From positions 2,754,791 through 2,818,790 of the forward strand of contig OZ345368.1 of the NCBI GenBank assembly GCA_977006965.1: DNA of 64,000 nt, in the 5' to 3' direction. Below the pieces are notes generated by a model. It did not search any database. It saw only the letters and a program-made list of their open reading frames with translations, and was not told where the DNA came from. Of the stretch, positions 30,665 to 41,473 are shown piece by piece. Every line of letters begins with the position of its first letter. The stretch's first letter is position 1. The position numbers and the translations under genes were made by a program. The stretch comes from Phymatolithon calcareum (lineage: Eukaryota > Rhodophyta > Florideophyceae > Hapalidiales).

Positions 30665-33600
30665 TTACAGGGACAGACCAATCTGTTCGCGAGCTTGCTT
30701 GACAGCGCGCTTCTTCTTAGTTGTCCTCAAAAATTCCTCAACCTTGTCCGAAATATCTGCATGGATATCTTTGATTGGGTGCCAGGTCCAATCTTTACGA
30801 TCCGGCAATCCCAACCATTTAACTTGAACAAATATTCCTTCCTTTTCGTTCCCTGCCACGTCGATTACCTTGTCCACGATTTCGTATTTGGCCTCACTAC
30901 ACTCCGTATGCGATAGAAGTTCCTTGGATACTTTTGCCCCGTCCATTCCCGCTCGGTACAGCTGTAAGCGTGCTGCATGTACTTTCTCAACTTTTTGAGT
31001 TAACATGTGCTCTACCTCATAGATCAGCTCACTGACGACTTTGGTAATTCGGCGCGGTCCGACCCATCGATACGATTGCTTGTGGCCTTTGTCTTGTGCA
31101 CGTCTTACCAAGACAAAATCACCCTTTTCAAATTTAGGCACCACCAAGTTCGTTTTCTTGTTATGCGACTTGATGTTTTTCGCACGGTTTTCAGTGACTC
31201 GCTCCGCCACGTCCTTGTGCAGTCCATCAAACTGCTTTTGCAAACCAGCAATGTCCAATATCTGCATTGCCCGGATTTTCTCTAGGTTCCTCACTTTGGC
31301 ATTGGATTTTCCAATTGCTGTTGAATGCAGCATTGCCCTTGCCGGCTTGATTCCGGTCATAACCTCCAAAGGGGTTCTAAAAGTCCCATCCTCACGACTT
31401 CCCAGTCGCTTGAGTGGAGCTTCATTAAGAGCTGTCATTATCATGCCGATTACTGTAGGCCAATCTTGGGGCCCCAGTTTCAGCTCCGATTGTATACAGC
31501 GATAAGCTGCCTGAACAGTTTTCATACAGCTCTCCACCGTACCGTTCACCCAAGGGGAATACGCAACCGTGAAGTTATGCATAATACGGTGCTCCTCGGC
31601 CAGTTCTTTCATGACTTCGTTTTTGAAATGCGACCCTTGATCGCTCACCCACATCTCCATGATGGTGAATGTCCGTATCCAACGAGCCAGCTCCGTTGCC
31701 GCGACCTCAGCCGTTGCTGCTTGTGCCGGACAAAGCCACAGATACGATGACAGATCGTCTCGGATCACGAGTATATATTTGTGCTCCTCAACACCCGGGC
31801 CCATGTATAGGAAATCAAAATGTATGACTTCATTGGGGCGAGTGCCATGCACAGTGGTTGACAATGGCCTCGGAATTCTGTGTCCGGTCTTTCCAGTAAG
31901 ACAATGCAAGCAACTCCTCACAAACTCCTTACAGTCCATTTCCAAAGTTTTCCATATGTAGTTCTCTTTGATGATGCTGCATGTAGATTCCTTTGCTCTA
32001 TGCCCCGCTGGTCCGCAATGTCCAACGACCAAAATCTTTAGCTGCATTTCTGCATCGCTTTCTGGAATCCAAAGCTTTCCCTTGATTCTTACAAGCTCAT
32101 CATCATCCACCTTGTAATTAATTCCCGCGTCCTTTTTGTATGCGCTCTGGGATCTGTGGATCATTTCGATTGAAGGCCATTCAAATTCCTTGCAGAGTGG
32201 AGATTCAACAATATCCTGCTCTAGAAGAAGATGTGTCACACGCTTCACTACGAGGCGCTTGCCCCTGTAGCCGCGCCACCATCGTGTCATAATATCCGGC
32301 ATGACATTTCGCTCTCCTTCCACATGCTCTATCCCATATGAGAAACGGGATAGGTATAAACCCCATCTCTGGACCTTGAGCACAACATTTCTACCCAATG
32401 CTGAATCCAGAGCAAGAGGGCTGAAGACAAACAATAGGTTGCGATGATCCGTAAATACATGGGTGTCGTTTTCTGCCAGCAGGAGATAGTCCATTTTGTT
32501 GAACACTTGGTAAATGGCATAAGCCTCCTTCTCGAACGTAGTCCACCACTCCTCCGATCCTGTGAATGCACCTCCCAGAAACGCGAGAGGTGAATGCCTC
32601 TGATCTTCGATTGGCTTGTCAAGATCTTCTTTCTCGCATTGAATAACAACTCCGGCCCAGAATTCATCTGAAGCATCCGTGTACACACACAAGGCCATTG
32701 TGGGATCTCTGTGCGCCAGTTTGACAATATTATGGAGCTGCTCCTGAAACTCATGAAAGAGAGCCTTGTGCTGTTTCCCCCAGCCCAAGCTTTCCAGCGT
32801 GATCTTCTGAACCGATCTCTTTGTACGGGAGCCGCTTTTCTTTTACGCCTCTTCTAGTACCTTTCGCATCGGCTCAATCCTGTTCTGAAAGTCTGGGATA
32901 CTGGTAGACATCCATTGTAAGCAGTGAACGTACTCACATAACTCTCCTGCAGTAACAGGAAGGTGTATTTTCTGTAACCCGCTGATATTCCTTGGATCAA
33001 ACTGAACCCCTCCTCCATCGATGAGTCTTCCGCACCAGTGCACTTGTTTTAGGTACAGATGCGACTTTGCTATACCGATCTTGAGATGACGCTGACGACA
33101 TATCTTAAAAAACGTCCGTAGTCCTTCGAGTAGTCCATTTTCCGTATTGTTATGCAGCATGAAATCATCGAGCCACGCCTTGAGCTGGTCCCGAATTGTC
33201 GAAAAGAGGGGTTCAATTTTCGACTGAAAATTAGCCGCTGCGTTCTTGGCCCCTTGTGTGCACCTTGTCGGTTGCACCACTTCGTTAGATGTCATAAAGC
33301 ATAACAGTTCTTGGCTGCTCTCCTCCAAAGGGAGCTGCCAGTATCCGCTGACGAAATCAATTGTCACGAAATGTTTGCTTCCCGCCAGGTCTGCCAATTC
33401 CGAGTCCAAATGGGGCATCGGCCATGACACCGATAATGTTGCAGCATTGATCGCTCGATAATCAAAAGTGAGGCGGAAGAACGCAGGCGCAGGTTTCTTC
33501 ACCAAGACCGGCGCGGCCACCCATTTGGCAGTAGTGTTGATTTTTCCGAGCCCGTATTCAATCGCTCGCTCAACATATCGTTCCATGAATATTCTCCCTT

Positions 33601-34174
33601 CCGTTGTGTAACGTCTAGGTTTGGCACGAACAGGCCGTAAATTATCCTTGAGCTCTATCTTCATAGGTTCCACGTCTGCATGCCGATCATTCCCCAATCG
33701 CAAGCGTAAAATATCCCGGTACTCATGGAGAAGCTCGCGAAGGCGTTTCTGTCCACCTTCTGAGATGCCGTTATCAACTGTATCCTGCACAGCCTTGTCA
33801 ATAGCTCTGTCGATCTCTCCTGGCTTATCTTTTCCGAGCTCCAACCACGACTCGTCTTCGCCTTTGAAATTTTCATTGGGCATTCCACGATCACTGTGGA
33901 ATACCCCTTCTTGTATTATCCGAGCCACACTTCCCTCGGGATAGTCCTGGTGCCCCATGATCTCGGCAATATCGACTGAATTTCCGATCTTTCCGGTGGC
34001 GGCCTCCTGCAACTCTTTCGTGTTTATGCCCAGTGCCTCTAAAACTGGCCGTCCAAGTAGCGGATCCGGTACATGGCCAGTCGCAATGTACCACTTGATA
34101 TTTCTCAACTCCAAGTAGCAACCATGCCGAATGTACAATTCAACATTCAACACAGCTTCCTTGTCGCGAGACAA
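30665..34174 (-). pseudogene. pol: pol: end of protease, RT, RNase H, integrase, chromodomain
   Basis: Two ORFs, 34174-32843 and 32788-30665, share one frame and are separated by a single TAA (complement 32843-32845, after VLEEA). The first carries the end of the protease (LLGRPVLEALG) and RT motifs TIDFVSGYWQLPL (Asp about 273) and AWLDDFML (Asp 336/337; WLDD instead of YxDD). The second has RNase H (YTDASDEFW; FTDHRNLLF), the integrase zinc finger H257/H263/C293/C296, integrase catalytic D325, D383 and E419 (VNGTVES), and a C-terminal chromodomain at about 640-695 (VQVKWLGLPDRKDWTWHP). Chromodomains steer integration to marked chromatin. All catalytic residues look intact; the stop and the LINE insertion upstream inactivate the copy. 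Confidence 0.9.
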
Positions 34175-34312
34175 CCCTGAAAAAAGAAGAAGGAAGTTTT
34201 TTTCGCGGACCGATCGGGTCTAGCCAACAGTCGCGCCACTAACGCAGCGGATTCGAGTGATTGTCAAGGGGAAAACCCCAGGAGGGTTCTACCCTCACAA
34301 GCGCAAAACGCC

Positions 34313-35962
34313 ATGGCGTCAGAAAGTGGTATGGGGGCCACGGATGACCATGGAGGTCGAGATCTTCCATGGGTGACACAGGAGAATCGCAGATCGAGAC
34401 GCCGGGCGAGTCGAAACTCGACGGCGGAGATTGAAAATACTCAAAATAATAACCAAAATTTGAGTTATGAGAATTCTCAAGAGCGGACCGCCGGTCCGCA
34501 GACACGAGCTCTTGATACCGGCGAAAAGAAAGGAGCAGGAGCTAAGGCAGGAGAAGCTGAAGATATCCGGGACGCTCCACGAGATGGAAATCAGCCAGCC
34601 ACCGTGAAAGACAATCCAACTCGGCAAATGTTTCCCTCGATTAGGACCATGGTCCCTTGCTTTGGGTGTGAACAGAGGGGAACATTGAGCATGACGGGAG
34701 GGTACGGCACGGTTCCTCTGATGCTTAAATGCGGCAAATGCCCTTCGAGGAAGAACGGAAAAGACGTTTCGTCGTTTGTTGACGAGATGGCCGCGGCCAT
34801 TCAAGGCGGACCAAATAGCGCCAGCACGAGAAGAGTCCCTGTGACCCCTAGGGAGGCGGCAGGATCCCAGCTAGAGGCTACCGTAATGGAGCCATTGAGG
34901 CCGCAGATAAATTCTAGAGATTACGACTCTCTTTCAAAGAGGTTGGAAGAGCTTGAAAGGAAACACATGGACACCGTAAATCGGGTGACCATACTCGAAG
35001 CAGAAGTGGCTACCCTCAAAGAAGAAAACAGGAGTTTGAAGGAACGCAGTCAGCCAGAGATGACAGCCGATGCGAATGCGGGACCGACACGGGACAACCC
35101 ATCTGAAGAAGAATTTCCCAGTTTAACGGACGCCACAGAGCAGGCTATTGCAAGGCCGACGTACCTGAAGGCTGCACGAGGAGCAGAGAGTAATCCTAAG
35201 GTCTCCGATGAAGATAGACCGAAATTGGTTGCATTCACGGAACGAATGGGGCCAATGATGAGAACCCACAAGAGCCCGTTGGTGGAACCTCTGTACTTTA
35301 AGAACCTCCCGAAAACAGACCGGGCGTACATTGAGGAAGCTGTGCGGGACCTGCTAGCAAATAGGCGCCTCTTGCACGTCTCCTTCATTGGAAACTCAGT
35401 AATGGAACTCCTTGTTGAGAAAGTGGATTCAACGCACATTATCAGTCTCTGTCGCTCAGGGAACATGATTCACATGCCACGGTTCAGCGCATTTGAGAAC
35501 GCGCTGAGCACACGCAACACAGTAAACGCTCACGAAGCCCAGAAAAGAAACATGGGGAAGGTACGGGGAAGAGCGAGATACTGTGCGGCAAAGGCAGACA
35601 ATATTGTTGCGCGAGATTGGTACCAAGGAATGGCGAAAGCTGCCAACAGAAGATTCTTCGACCTTTGTGTGGAGAGCGCAGTGACCGCAGAGAGGCGAAA
35701 CCTGGTGTCACCAGATTTTCGTCCGGAACAGTGCAATGCGACAGGGAACACAGATACTACTGACAGAGAGACGGATGATGTCCCACCTGGCTTACAAACA
35801 GAAGTTAATCCAGGAGCAGCTGAAATCGCCATCCCAGAAGCGGCCGAAATAGCTGCGCAAGGGGCAGTAGAAGACTCGAACCACAATTCCGAAGTTCCAA
35901 ATGATACGACATCAGACGCTCTTGCGGGTCCCCAAGAGACAACCACGAAGAATGCTATTTAA
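34313..35962 (+). CDS. LINE ORF1 protein
   Basis: The intact ORF encodes 549 residues. After a polar N-terminus there is a zinc-ribbon-like pair of CxxC motifs (C116FGC119 and C140GKC143), then a predicted coiled coil at about 205-246 (LEELERKHMDTVNRV, LEAEVATLKEENRSLKE), as in trimeric ORF1 proteins, and a central domain of about 120 residues (SPLVEPLYFKNLPKTDRAYI) that is probably the nucleic-acid-binding part. The C-terminus is low complexity (Glu/Ala/Thr). It would package LINE RNA. The final stop overlaps the ORF2 start by 11 bases (ATG at 35952, TAA at 35960), suggesting termination-reinitiation coupling. Confidence 0.85.
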   Translation: MASESGMGATDDHGGRDLPWVTQENRRSRRRASRNSTAEIENTQNNNQNLSYENSQERTAGPQTRALDTGEKKGAGAKAGEAEDIRDAPRDGNQPATVKDNPTRQMFPSIRTMVPCFGCEQRGTLSMTGGYGTVPLMLKCGKCPSRKNGKDVSSFVDEMAAAIQGGPNSASTRRVPVTPREAAGSQLEATVMEPLRPQINSRDYDSLSKRLEELERKHMDTVNRVTILEAEVATLKEENRSLKERSQPEMTADANAGPTRDNPSEEEFPSLTDATEQAIARPTYLKAARGAESNPKVSDEDRPKLVAFTERMGPMMRTHKSPLVEPLYFKNLPKTDRAYIEEAVRDLLANRRLLHVSFIGNSVMELLVEKVDSTHIISLCRSGNMIHMPRFSAFENALSTRNTVNAHEAQKRNMGKVRGRARYCAAKADNIVARDWYQGMAKAANRRFFDLCVESAVTAERRNLVSPDFRPEQCNATGNTDTTDRETDDVPPGLQTEVNPGAAEIAIPEAAEIAAQGAVEDSNHNSEVPNDTTSDALAGPQETTTKNAI

Positions 35963-38952
35963 GAAGAGGTGGCGTCTGGCAACCTTAAATGTTGGCGGCT
36001 CCCCGGAAACCCCAACGTACCTAGAGAAAATGATGAGAAACCATGGAATCGACATGGTGGCAATAACAGAAACACATTTGAGACCAGAAGGGAAGATTCG
36101 GGCTGATTTCTTCTCCTTCAACGCAGTGCGCCCGCCTCCGCAGACTGGTCGAAACTCTGGAGGTGTCTCTCTTTTCTTCCGCAACCTTTGTGGAAGCCGA
36201 CTGATCTTCAAGCACGCGGAAACAAATTTCCAATTGATTATCGCGCAAGTGGGAGATACGAAAGTTGGAGCTGTCTATATATCGTCGGCAGCAACCAGAT
36301 CTGAAACTGACAAATGCCTCACCATGGTGAATACATATGCACGAGGCAAGGCAATTGTGTGCGGTGATTGGAACGCTCGCCACCTCAGATGGGACCTACT
36401 CTCAAATAGGAGGGGCAACCAAATTGTTCGTTGGGCAGCAGCTAAGAACTGGGATGTTAAAACCTGGACAGGTTTCAGTTTCCGCACAAAGCGCTATAAG
36501 AGCAACATCGACTTTTTCGTAAGCAAAGGCATTACACCGACAGCGGTCAGTTCACCAACAGATGTATAGACTGGTAATACGCAACACCGACCAGTAACAA
36601 CCAGTTTCCCGACTCGACAAGAGCATAGAAGGGTCCAAAAGCCTCGAATATCGGTGAAGCTATGGAGGGATGACAGAATGCAAGAGCATGTTCGGGAAAT
36701 ATACGGAAAGACCATTCCAGGAATCGTCGAGGATTTGAAACGGTGCAGTTCCCGTGAACAACTAGACCGACTATACGACAGAAGTGTTGAAACGCTATGT
36801 GAACCATGGAGACAGAAGAAAACAACCCCGCTGCGCTACAAACCGTTTTGGAACACAACTCTTGAACGGATGTCTAAACGTCGCAAGAAACTACACAAGA
36901 AAGCTCGTGAACAGGATTCAGAAGAGGCTTGGCAGCGATATGAGGAATGCCGTAAAGAGATACGGAAGTTGGTGAACAAAAGAAAGCGGCAGCAGTATCA
37001 AGAATACCTAGATGATGTAGAAGAAAAGGATGGGTCCAAGGCGATTGAGCAAATCGCTAGAATGCAGACGATGAGGACAAGAAGAACGTCAAGGAACAAG
37101 ATGACTGGCCGTCCATTGCACAAAACACTGTTCACTGCTCACGTGTCCCAGACATGCCGAGATGAAGGAGGATGGCGACAAAGATCCTCCTATTTCCGTT
37201 GTCCTTCGCATATGCGCGTCCTTATCAGAAACGCACTCCTCAAAGCTCCGACCAAGAAGGCCCCAGGGCTGGATGAGGTGAAGACCGAAATGATGAAAGC
37301 TGACCTGGATAGAAGTGCAGACCTCGTCTTTGAGCTGTGGACCGCCTGCGGAAGATGTGGAGTTCTCCCGACAGCGTGGCTAAAAGCTCTCCTAGTCCCG
37401 CTGCACAAGAAAGGAGCCCATGATGATCCAAAAAATTTCCGACCAATATCTTTACTGAGTCAAGTCCGAAAGATTATTGAGTCAGCACTGGATATTATGC
37501 TCCGCCGAAGATACAAGAACCACAGAAACCAACTGGGATTCCAAAAAGGCAAGAGCACGGAGCTAGCAATCTTAAGGGCTCTGGAACTACAGAACCGAGG
37601 GCAGGGATGCATTGCAGTATTGGACTTGACGGCAGCGTACGACACAGTCCCACGAAAGTACTTGCAAGAGCGAATGAGAGTTGTTCTACCACAAGACCTA
37701 TGCGAGATGATCGAGGCTTTCTTGACACCGTCCTGGGTATCAACGATTGGCGATCCCCAGCAAAAGTGGTTTCTAATCGACAGGGGAGTACCTCAGGGAT
37801 CCCCGCTGAGCCCAAGTTTGTATAATCTATTCATGGACGAATTCGCAGAAAGAATAAGCCAAGTTCCAAGGGATGTTGCCGACGTGGCAGCAGTTCTTTT
37901 CGCGGACGACGTGCTCCTAACGGCAAAATCACCAGTCGGACTACAGAGACTGTTAAATATTTCTTCGCAATGGGCAAGAGATAGACAAATGAGGTGGAAC
38001 ACGAAAGCCGGGAAGAGCGAAGTTCTTCTCTCCGAATGCACAAGATCACCCACATTCAAGCTTTCCGGGAAAACGCTGACAAAAGTCAAAGAAGTCCCAT
38101 ACCTTGGCATATCACTCAGCAGTGAGGGAGTTACCGACAAGAAAAATGCTTGAACGCATCCGACAGGCCAAGATAGCAGTTTATCAGCTGAGATCCCTTG
38201 GTATAACAGCCCGGGGACTCAGCCCCTTAAAAGCAATCAAGATGTACAAGGCCTTGATACAGCCAAGATCGGAATATGCCATGCACCTGACGCCATGGAC
38301 GACAAGAGCTCAAACAGCTATTGCAGACCTGGAGAAGACTTTTTTTGGACAAGTATTTGGTCCAATCGCAAAAAATCGAACCGCGAGACTTCGTCTTCTC
38401 TGTCGCATACATAATGCGGAAGACAGAAGATTAGTTCTAGCGTTACGAATGCTTGAAAGAGCCAGAACAAGGAAAATGGGCTTGCTCGCAGTCCCAAGAG
38501 AGGAAAGAGGCGTTGAGGAATTGCAATGGGTGTGTCGTGACATATCATCAATGTTACATCACGACCTATTCGAGACGGCACTAACCTATCTCAAGCAGCG
38601 AGTTTCAGCAAAATCGTTGAGGGACCTGATCTTTAAAGACGAAGGAGAAGGCTTGGAGGCGAGCAGAAAGAGGAATATTCCTTATGATATTCCCGGGTCT
38701 ACTCCCGCCATCATCAGACTACCGAAAGCACGTCACTGCCAATTGGCGATTAAATGGGCATTCGGACGTTTTCCCCCATTGAGTACCACACTTCTGGAAG
38801 ACAAATTCGGTGAAATCGTACCAACTCTCATGAACAAGCTCGAAGTGTACCTTCAAAGATATCGACTAACAGAAGAGGAGACTAGTGAGACTGAAAAGGC
38901 ACTTGACAAAGTACTATTCCTCACAATCGTCTTTTATGACGACATGGAATAG
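35952..38952 (+). pseudogene. LINE ORF2: AP-like endonuclease and reverse transcriptase, two lesions
   Basis: The frame opens at ATG 35952 with the endonuclease: LATLNVGG, VAITETHLR (catalytic Glu), VVCGDWNARH (Asp/Asn), KSNIDFFVS and TQHRPVTTSF at the SDHRPV position. A TAG at 36567-36569 interrupts the last part of the endonuclease. Translation would continue in the same frame through RT: RPISLLSQVRKIIE, GFQKGKSTELAIL, LDLTAAYDTVPR, GVPQGSPLSPSLYN and FADDVLL. At about 38144 an extra A in an A-run shifts the frame, and the C-terminal domain continues to 38952 (MLERIRQAKIAVYQL onward). I see no RNase H domain. The EN-RT order places it in the non-LTR elements with apurinic-type endonuclease. 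The few lesions suggest a recent insertion. Confidence 0.9.
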
Positions 38953-39171
38953 ACCAAGACAAAATAGAACGGCGACGCTGAGATTCCTACGAACAGGACA
39001 AGTGGACTCTAAGCTTTTCCGTCCACCTTCTCTGGAGGAGGATTTTTGCAGCTAGGGCTACGACGATAGCAACGAGCTTTTGCGGGCTTTAACGGAGCTA
39101 CCAAGGTAGTAGCATCTGAAACGCATCTCCCTTACAGTCTTATGAGTGTTTCTGAGGGCGTTTAATAAAAT

Positions 39172-39386
39172 TCAAAATTCAAAAAAAAGCTTCCTTGTCG
39201 CATGCAAAATATATTTCCTCCCCTTCCTTGTCTGAGGTGAGTGCCAAATTGTATTTTCGAGGCACCTTGTATTCTTCCACATCCATAACAGCCTCCTTCT
39301 TCTGAAGCTCTGCAAATAGGTCGAGTGGCATGAGATTAATGTCACTGCCCCCGTCGGCACACAATACGCGTTCGACCTTTTCCCAA
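39172..39386 (-). pseudogene. pol: start of retroviral-type aspartic protease, cut by the LINE
   Basis: The minus-strand peptide CADGGSDINLMPLDLF carries the D-G/S-G-S-type active-site loop (DGGS in place of DTGA or DSGA). It ends at YFACDKEA, whose last codons are the LINE target duplication; reading resumes across the LINE at DKEAVLNVEL (34167 downward). The frame differs from gag, as for programmed -1/+1 shifting. Confidence 0.8.
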
Positions 39387-39395
39387 ACATAGCAT

Positions 39396-41124
39396 TCATA
39401 AGTGTACTATTTTGAGCACTATCTGATTCATGCTGTGAGACCTTGCGTGCGTCTCCTTCTTTGCCCTTCTCTTCTCACGATATGCTTTCATGAGCTTTTT
39501 GGCTTCCTCTGGGCCAGTGCGGTCACATTTTGGTGTTTTTCCGGTAACATAATGCCGCTTTCCTTCTTTCGCACAAATAGGATTTAAGCAGAGTGGCGCC
39601 TTGTTTTCAGGCTTTGAATCACTCCTCGATCCTTTTGTAGGGATACTTCCTTCATTCTCTGTCCTCCCCAATCGCATGTACTTCTCGTACTTAACTGCCT
39701 CTTCGCACAGTACTCGCACATACTCTCCGAGGTCAGATTCCAGTGACTCCTGATACTCTAGCATTGTTAGCATCGTAGCTTTGAAGTGCTTCGGATGCAG
39801 ATGCTTCTGTATTAATTTCACCGTCATCTTGGGGTTGTCGTCTTTGAACGAACTGTAGCCCACAGAGTCTAAGCGGTTGAAAAGATCGTTACAATACTCT
39901 AGCATCCTTGCCTTAGGGTTAGCGATCTTCATTTGCACCTTCAGCCCTTTTAGAGCTCTTTCCACAATAGCTGGGTCAAAAGACGAGTCTTCTCGGACCA
40001 CCAAGGTCTTGACCCACTTCTCGATATCGGTTGCCGTTAATCTTGCCAATTCTTTTCCCGGCGCCACGCTCTCTTTCTTTCTTTCTTTTATTGCGGGATT
40101 TATCAGAGCTGGTAAACAACTCCACATCCTTACGGCTCCAGTAGACTTAACAGATACGAGTGGTACTTGATGTCACAACAGCTGCCCAAGCTGCACAATG
40201 TGCAGACCTTGGGGAAGCTTAACATCTATATCGCTACATAGCCAATCTTCAATCGCCGTCCTTCAAAGGGATGCCCCGGGTTGGAAACCATTTAGGACGC
40301 TCACGGTAGCTAGTCATCTTGCTGCCTTCTTTCATCTTCTTCTGTCTTCTCTCCCAGCTTCCTTGAGCGTTGCGGCACACCACTCAGGGCGGAATCCATG
40401 TACTACCATACTACCAGAAGGTGATAGTCTTCTCCCACGGGGAGGCCGGATCACAGCTCTTGCCAGTTCAAAAAAAACCCTGCACTGTAGCGGGGAAAAA
40501 TTCCTGACTGAGCTCTTGGTTCCTATCTGTGACGCACAGGTGAACGGGCCGGACCGGTATGATAGCCGGCCTGTATCAAATCCGCTTAAATTCGCAAGAT
40601 TTTCTCGAAATCTTGCGACGGCGGGCTTGGGTCTGGCATTTCAAGTGTGGCAAGTTCTCGATTCGCCGAGTCCCTGGCGTGCGCGTTCACGATCGCGTCC
40701 GCCATTTCCGGCGGGATTACCGTCGGAAGGAGCGCTTTGTGCAGCTTTATCGCTGCGGCCACTTGCGCCGGCGCGGGCGCCCGCGCCCGCGCCGGAAACT
40801 TGTCTTTTTTCGTTTGCGGTCCGTTCGGTCCGGTCAAACCCTTCTCTCCGGCGCCGCCACGCTCTCAAGCTCGCCTAAGAAATGCATGCTACGTAACAAC
40901 CCTTGATCGACAGAAATCTTGTAGCTTGCCTTTGAGAGTGAAGGCATTTCCTTCTTTTTCTCAGCTACCTCATTCTCATAGCGCTCCCTTGCTCGCAAAA
41001 ACGCTGAAACTTTGACGGGATCCACGCTCTTCAACACTGGATGACTTATGGGTGCAAAGACGCTCCATGCGCTTTGAGTTCCATTTCCAGTACGGTCTTG
41101 ATCGGTTTCGTTCTGATCCGACAT
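39396..41124 (-). pseudogene. gag: gag of the Ty3-type element, frameshifted
   Basis: Three minus-strand pieces in different frames appear to form one Gag: 41124-40834 (MSDQNETDQDRTGNG; then PISHPVLKSVDPVKVSAFL), about 40837-40586 (Ala/Pro-rich, then VIPPEMADAIVNAH) and 40127-39396. The last has LIQKHLHPKHFKATML and a zinc-finger-like C-x4-C-x6-H-x8-C (CLNPIC to TPKC). The section 40130-40585 is not clearly coding in any frame. Gag forms the particle and binds RNA. Frameshifts in the middle suggest decay, or sequencing/assembly error in a GC-rich stretch near 40760. Confidence 0.65.
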
Positions 41125-41195
41125 ATTTCCTTGTCACCTCTTCTGCTAGGCTTTGTCTGATATATCTCCGCGGGGGAAACAACCGAAGAAATTTC

Positions 41196-41473
41196 TTTAG
41201 ACGCCCACTAAGCCCTGCAAAAGAACTGAGGGGAGACAGTCCTTAATCACAACACATGCTTCTCAAAAGCCCGATGCCTCTCCCTCTCAATGAGAGGCTG
41301 GAAGGGCTGGCTTTTATAGCCTTTTACAATACACTAAATCTATCAATTACCTTATCCACGCAATCCAGTCTTTTGCCTGGTTGCGTAAGTAAATGCCCCG
41401 TAATTATGGGTTACCTCTTAAAGTGTCGTTCTGCTCCTTGCTTGGCGAACGCTTGGTATCGTCCCATATCTAC
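41196..41473 (-). repeat. LTR (5' LTR in element orientation)
   Basis: Partner of 30355-30633. Followed to the right by the AAATC target copy and the continuation of the duplicated unit. Confidence 0.9.

Larger units (their letters stand above)
34168..39187 (+). mobile_element. full-length LINE inserted in the protease region
   Basis: Flanked by the 14-bp duplication AGCTTCCTTGTCGC (34154-34167 and 39188-39201), which encodes DKEA of the host protease on the minus strand. It carries ORF1 and ORF2 and ends AATAAAATTCAAAATTCAAAAAAAA. It is antisense to the host retrotransposon. A second, 5'-truncated copy of the same family is at 45348-46265. Confidence 0.95.
30355..41473 (-). mobile_element. 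Ty3/gypsy-type LTR retrotransposon with chromodomain
   Basis: Two nearly identical LTRs (30355-30633 and 41196-41473, about 279 bp) flank minus-strand gag and pol. The target duplication is AAATC (30350-30354 and 41474-41478), and the unoccupied site CCTAAATCGCAACC is preserved in copy 1 at about 10990. Gene order protease, reverse transcriptase, RNase H, integrase, chromodomain defines the Ty3 chromovirus-type. A LINE interrupts the protease region (34168-39187). No tRNA-type primer site (TGG...) is evident after the 5' LTR; a short G-run (ATGGGGCAC on the minus strand) before the 3' LTR may be the polypurine tract. Confidence 0.9.

Noticed and set aside
41160-41195. tRNA primer-binding site next to the 5' LTR
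   Set aside because: The sequence after the LTR (AATTTCTTCGGTTG on the minus strand) does not begin with TGG or resemble a tRNA 3' end I know; self-priming or an internal tRNA site is possible but unsupported.
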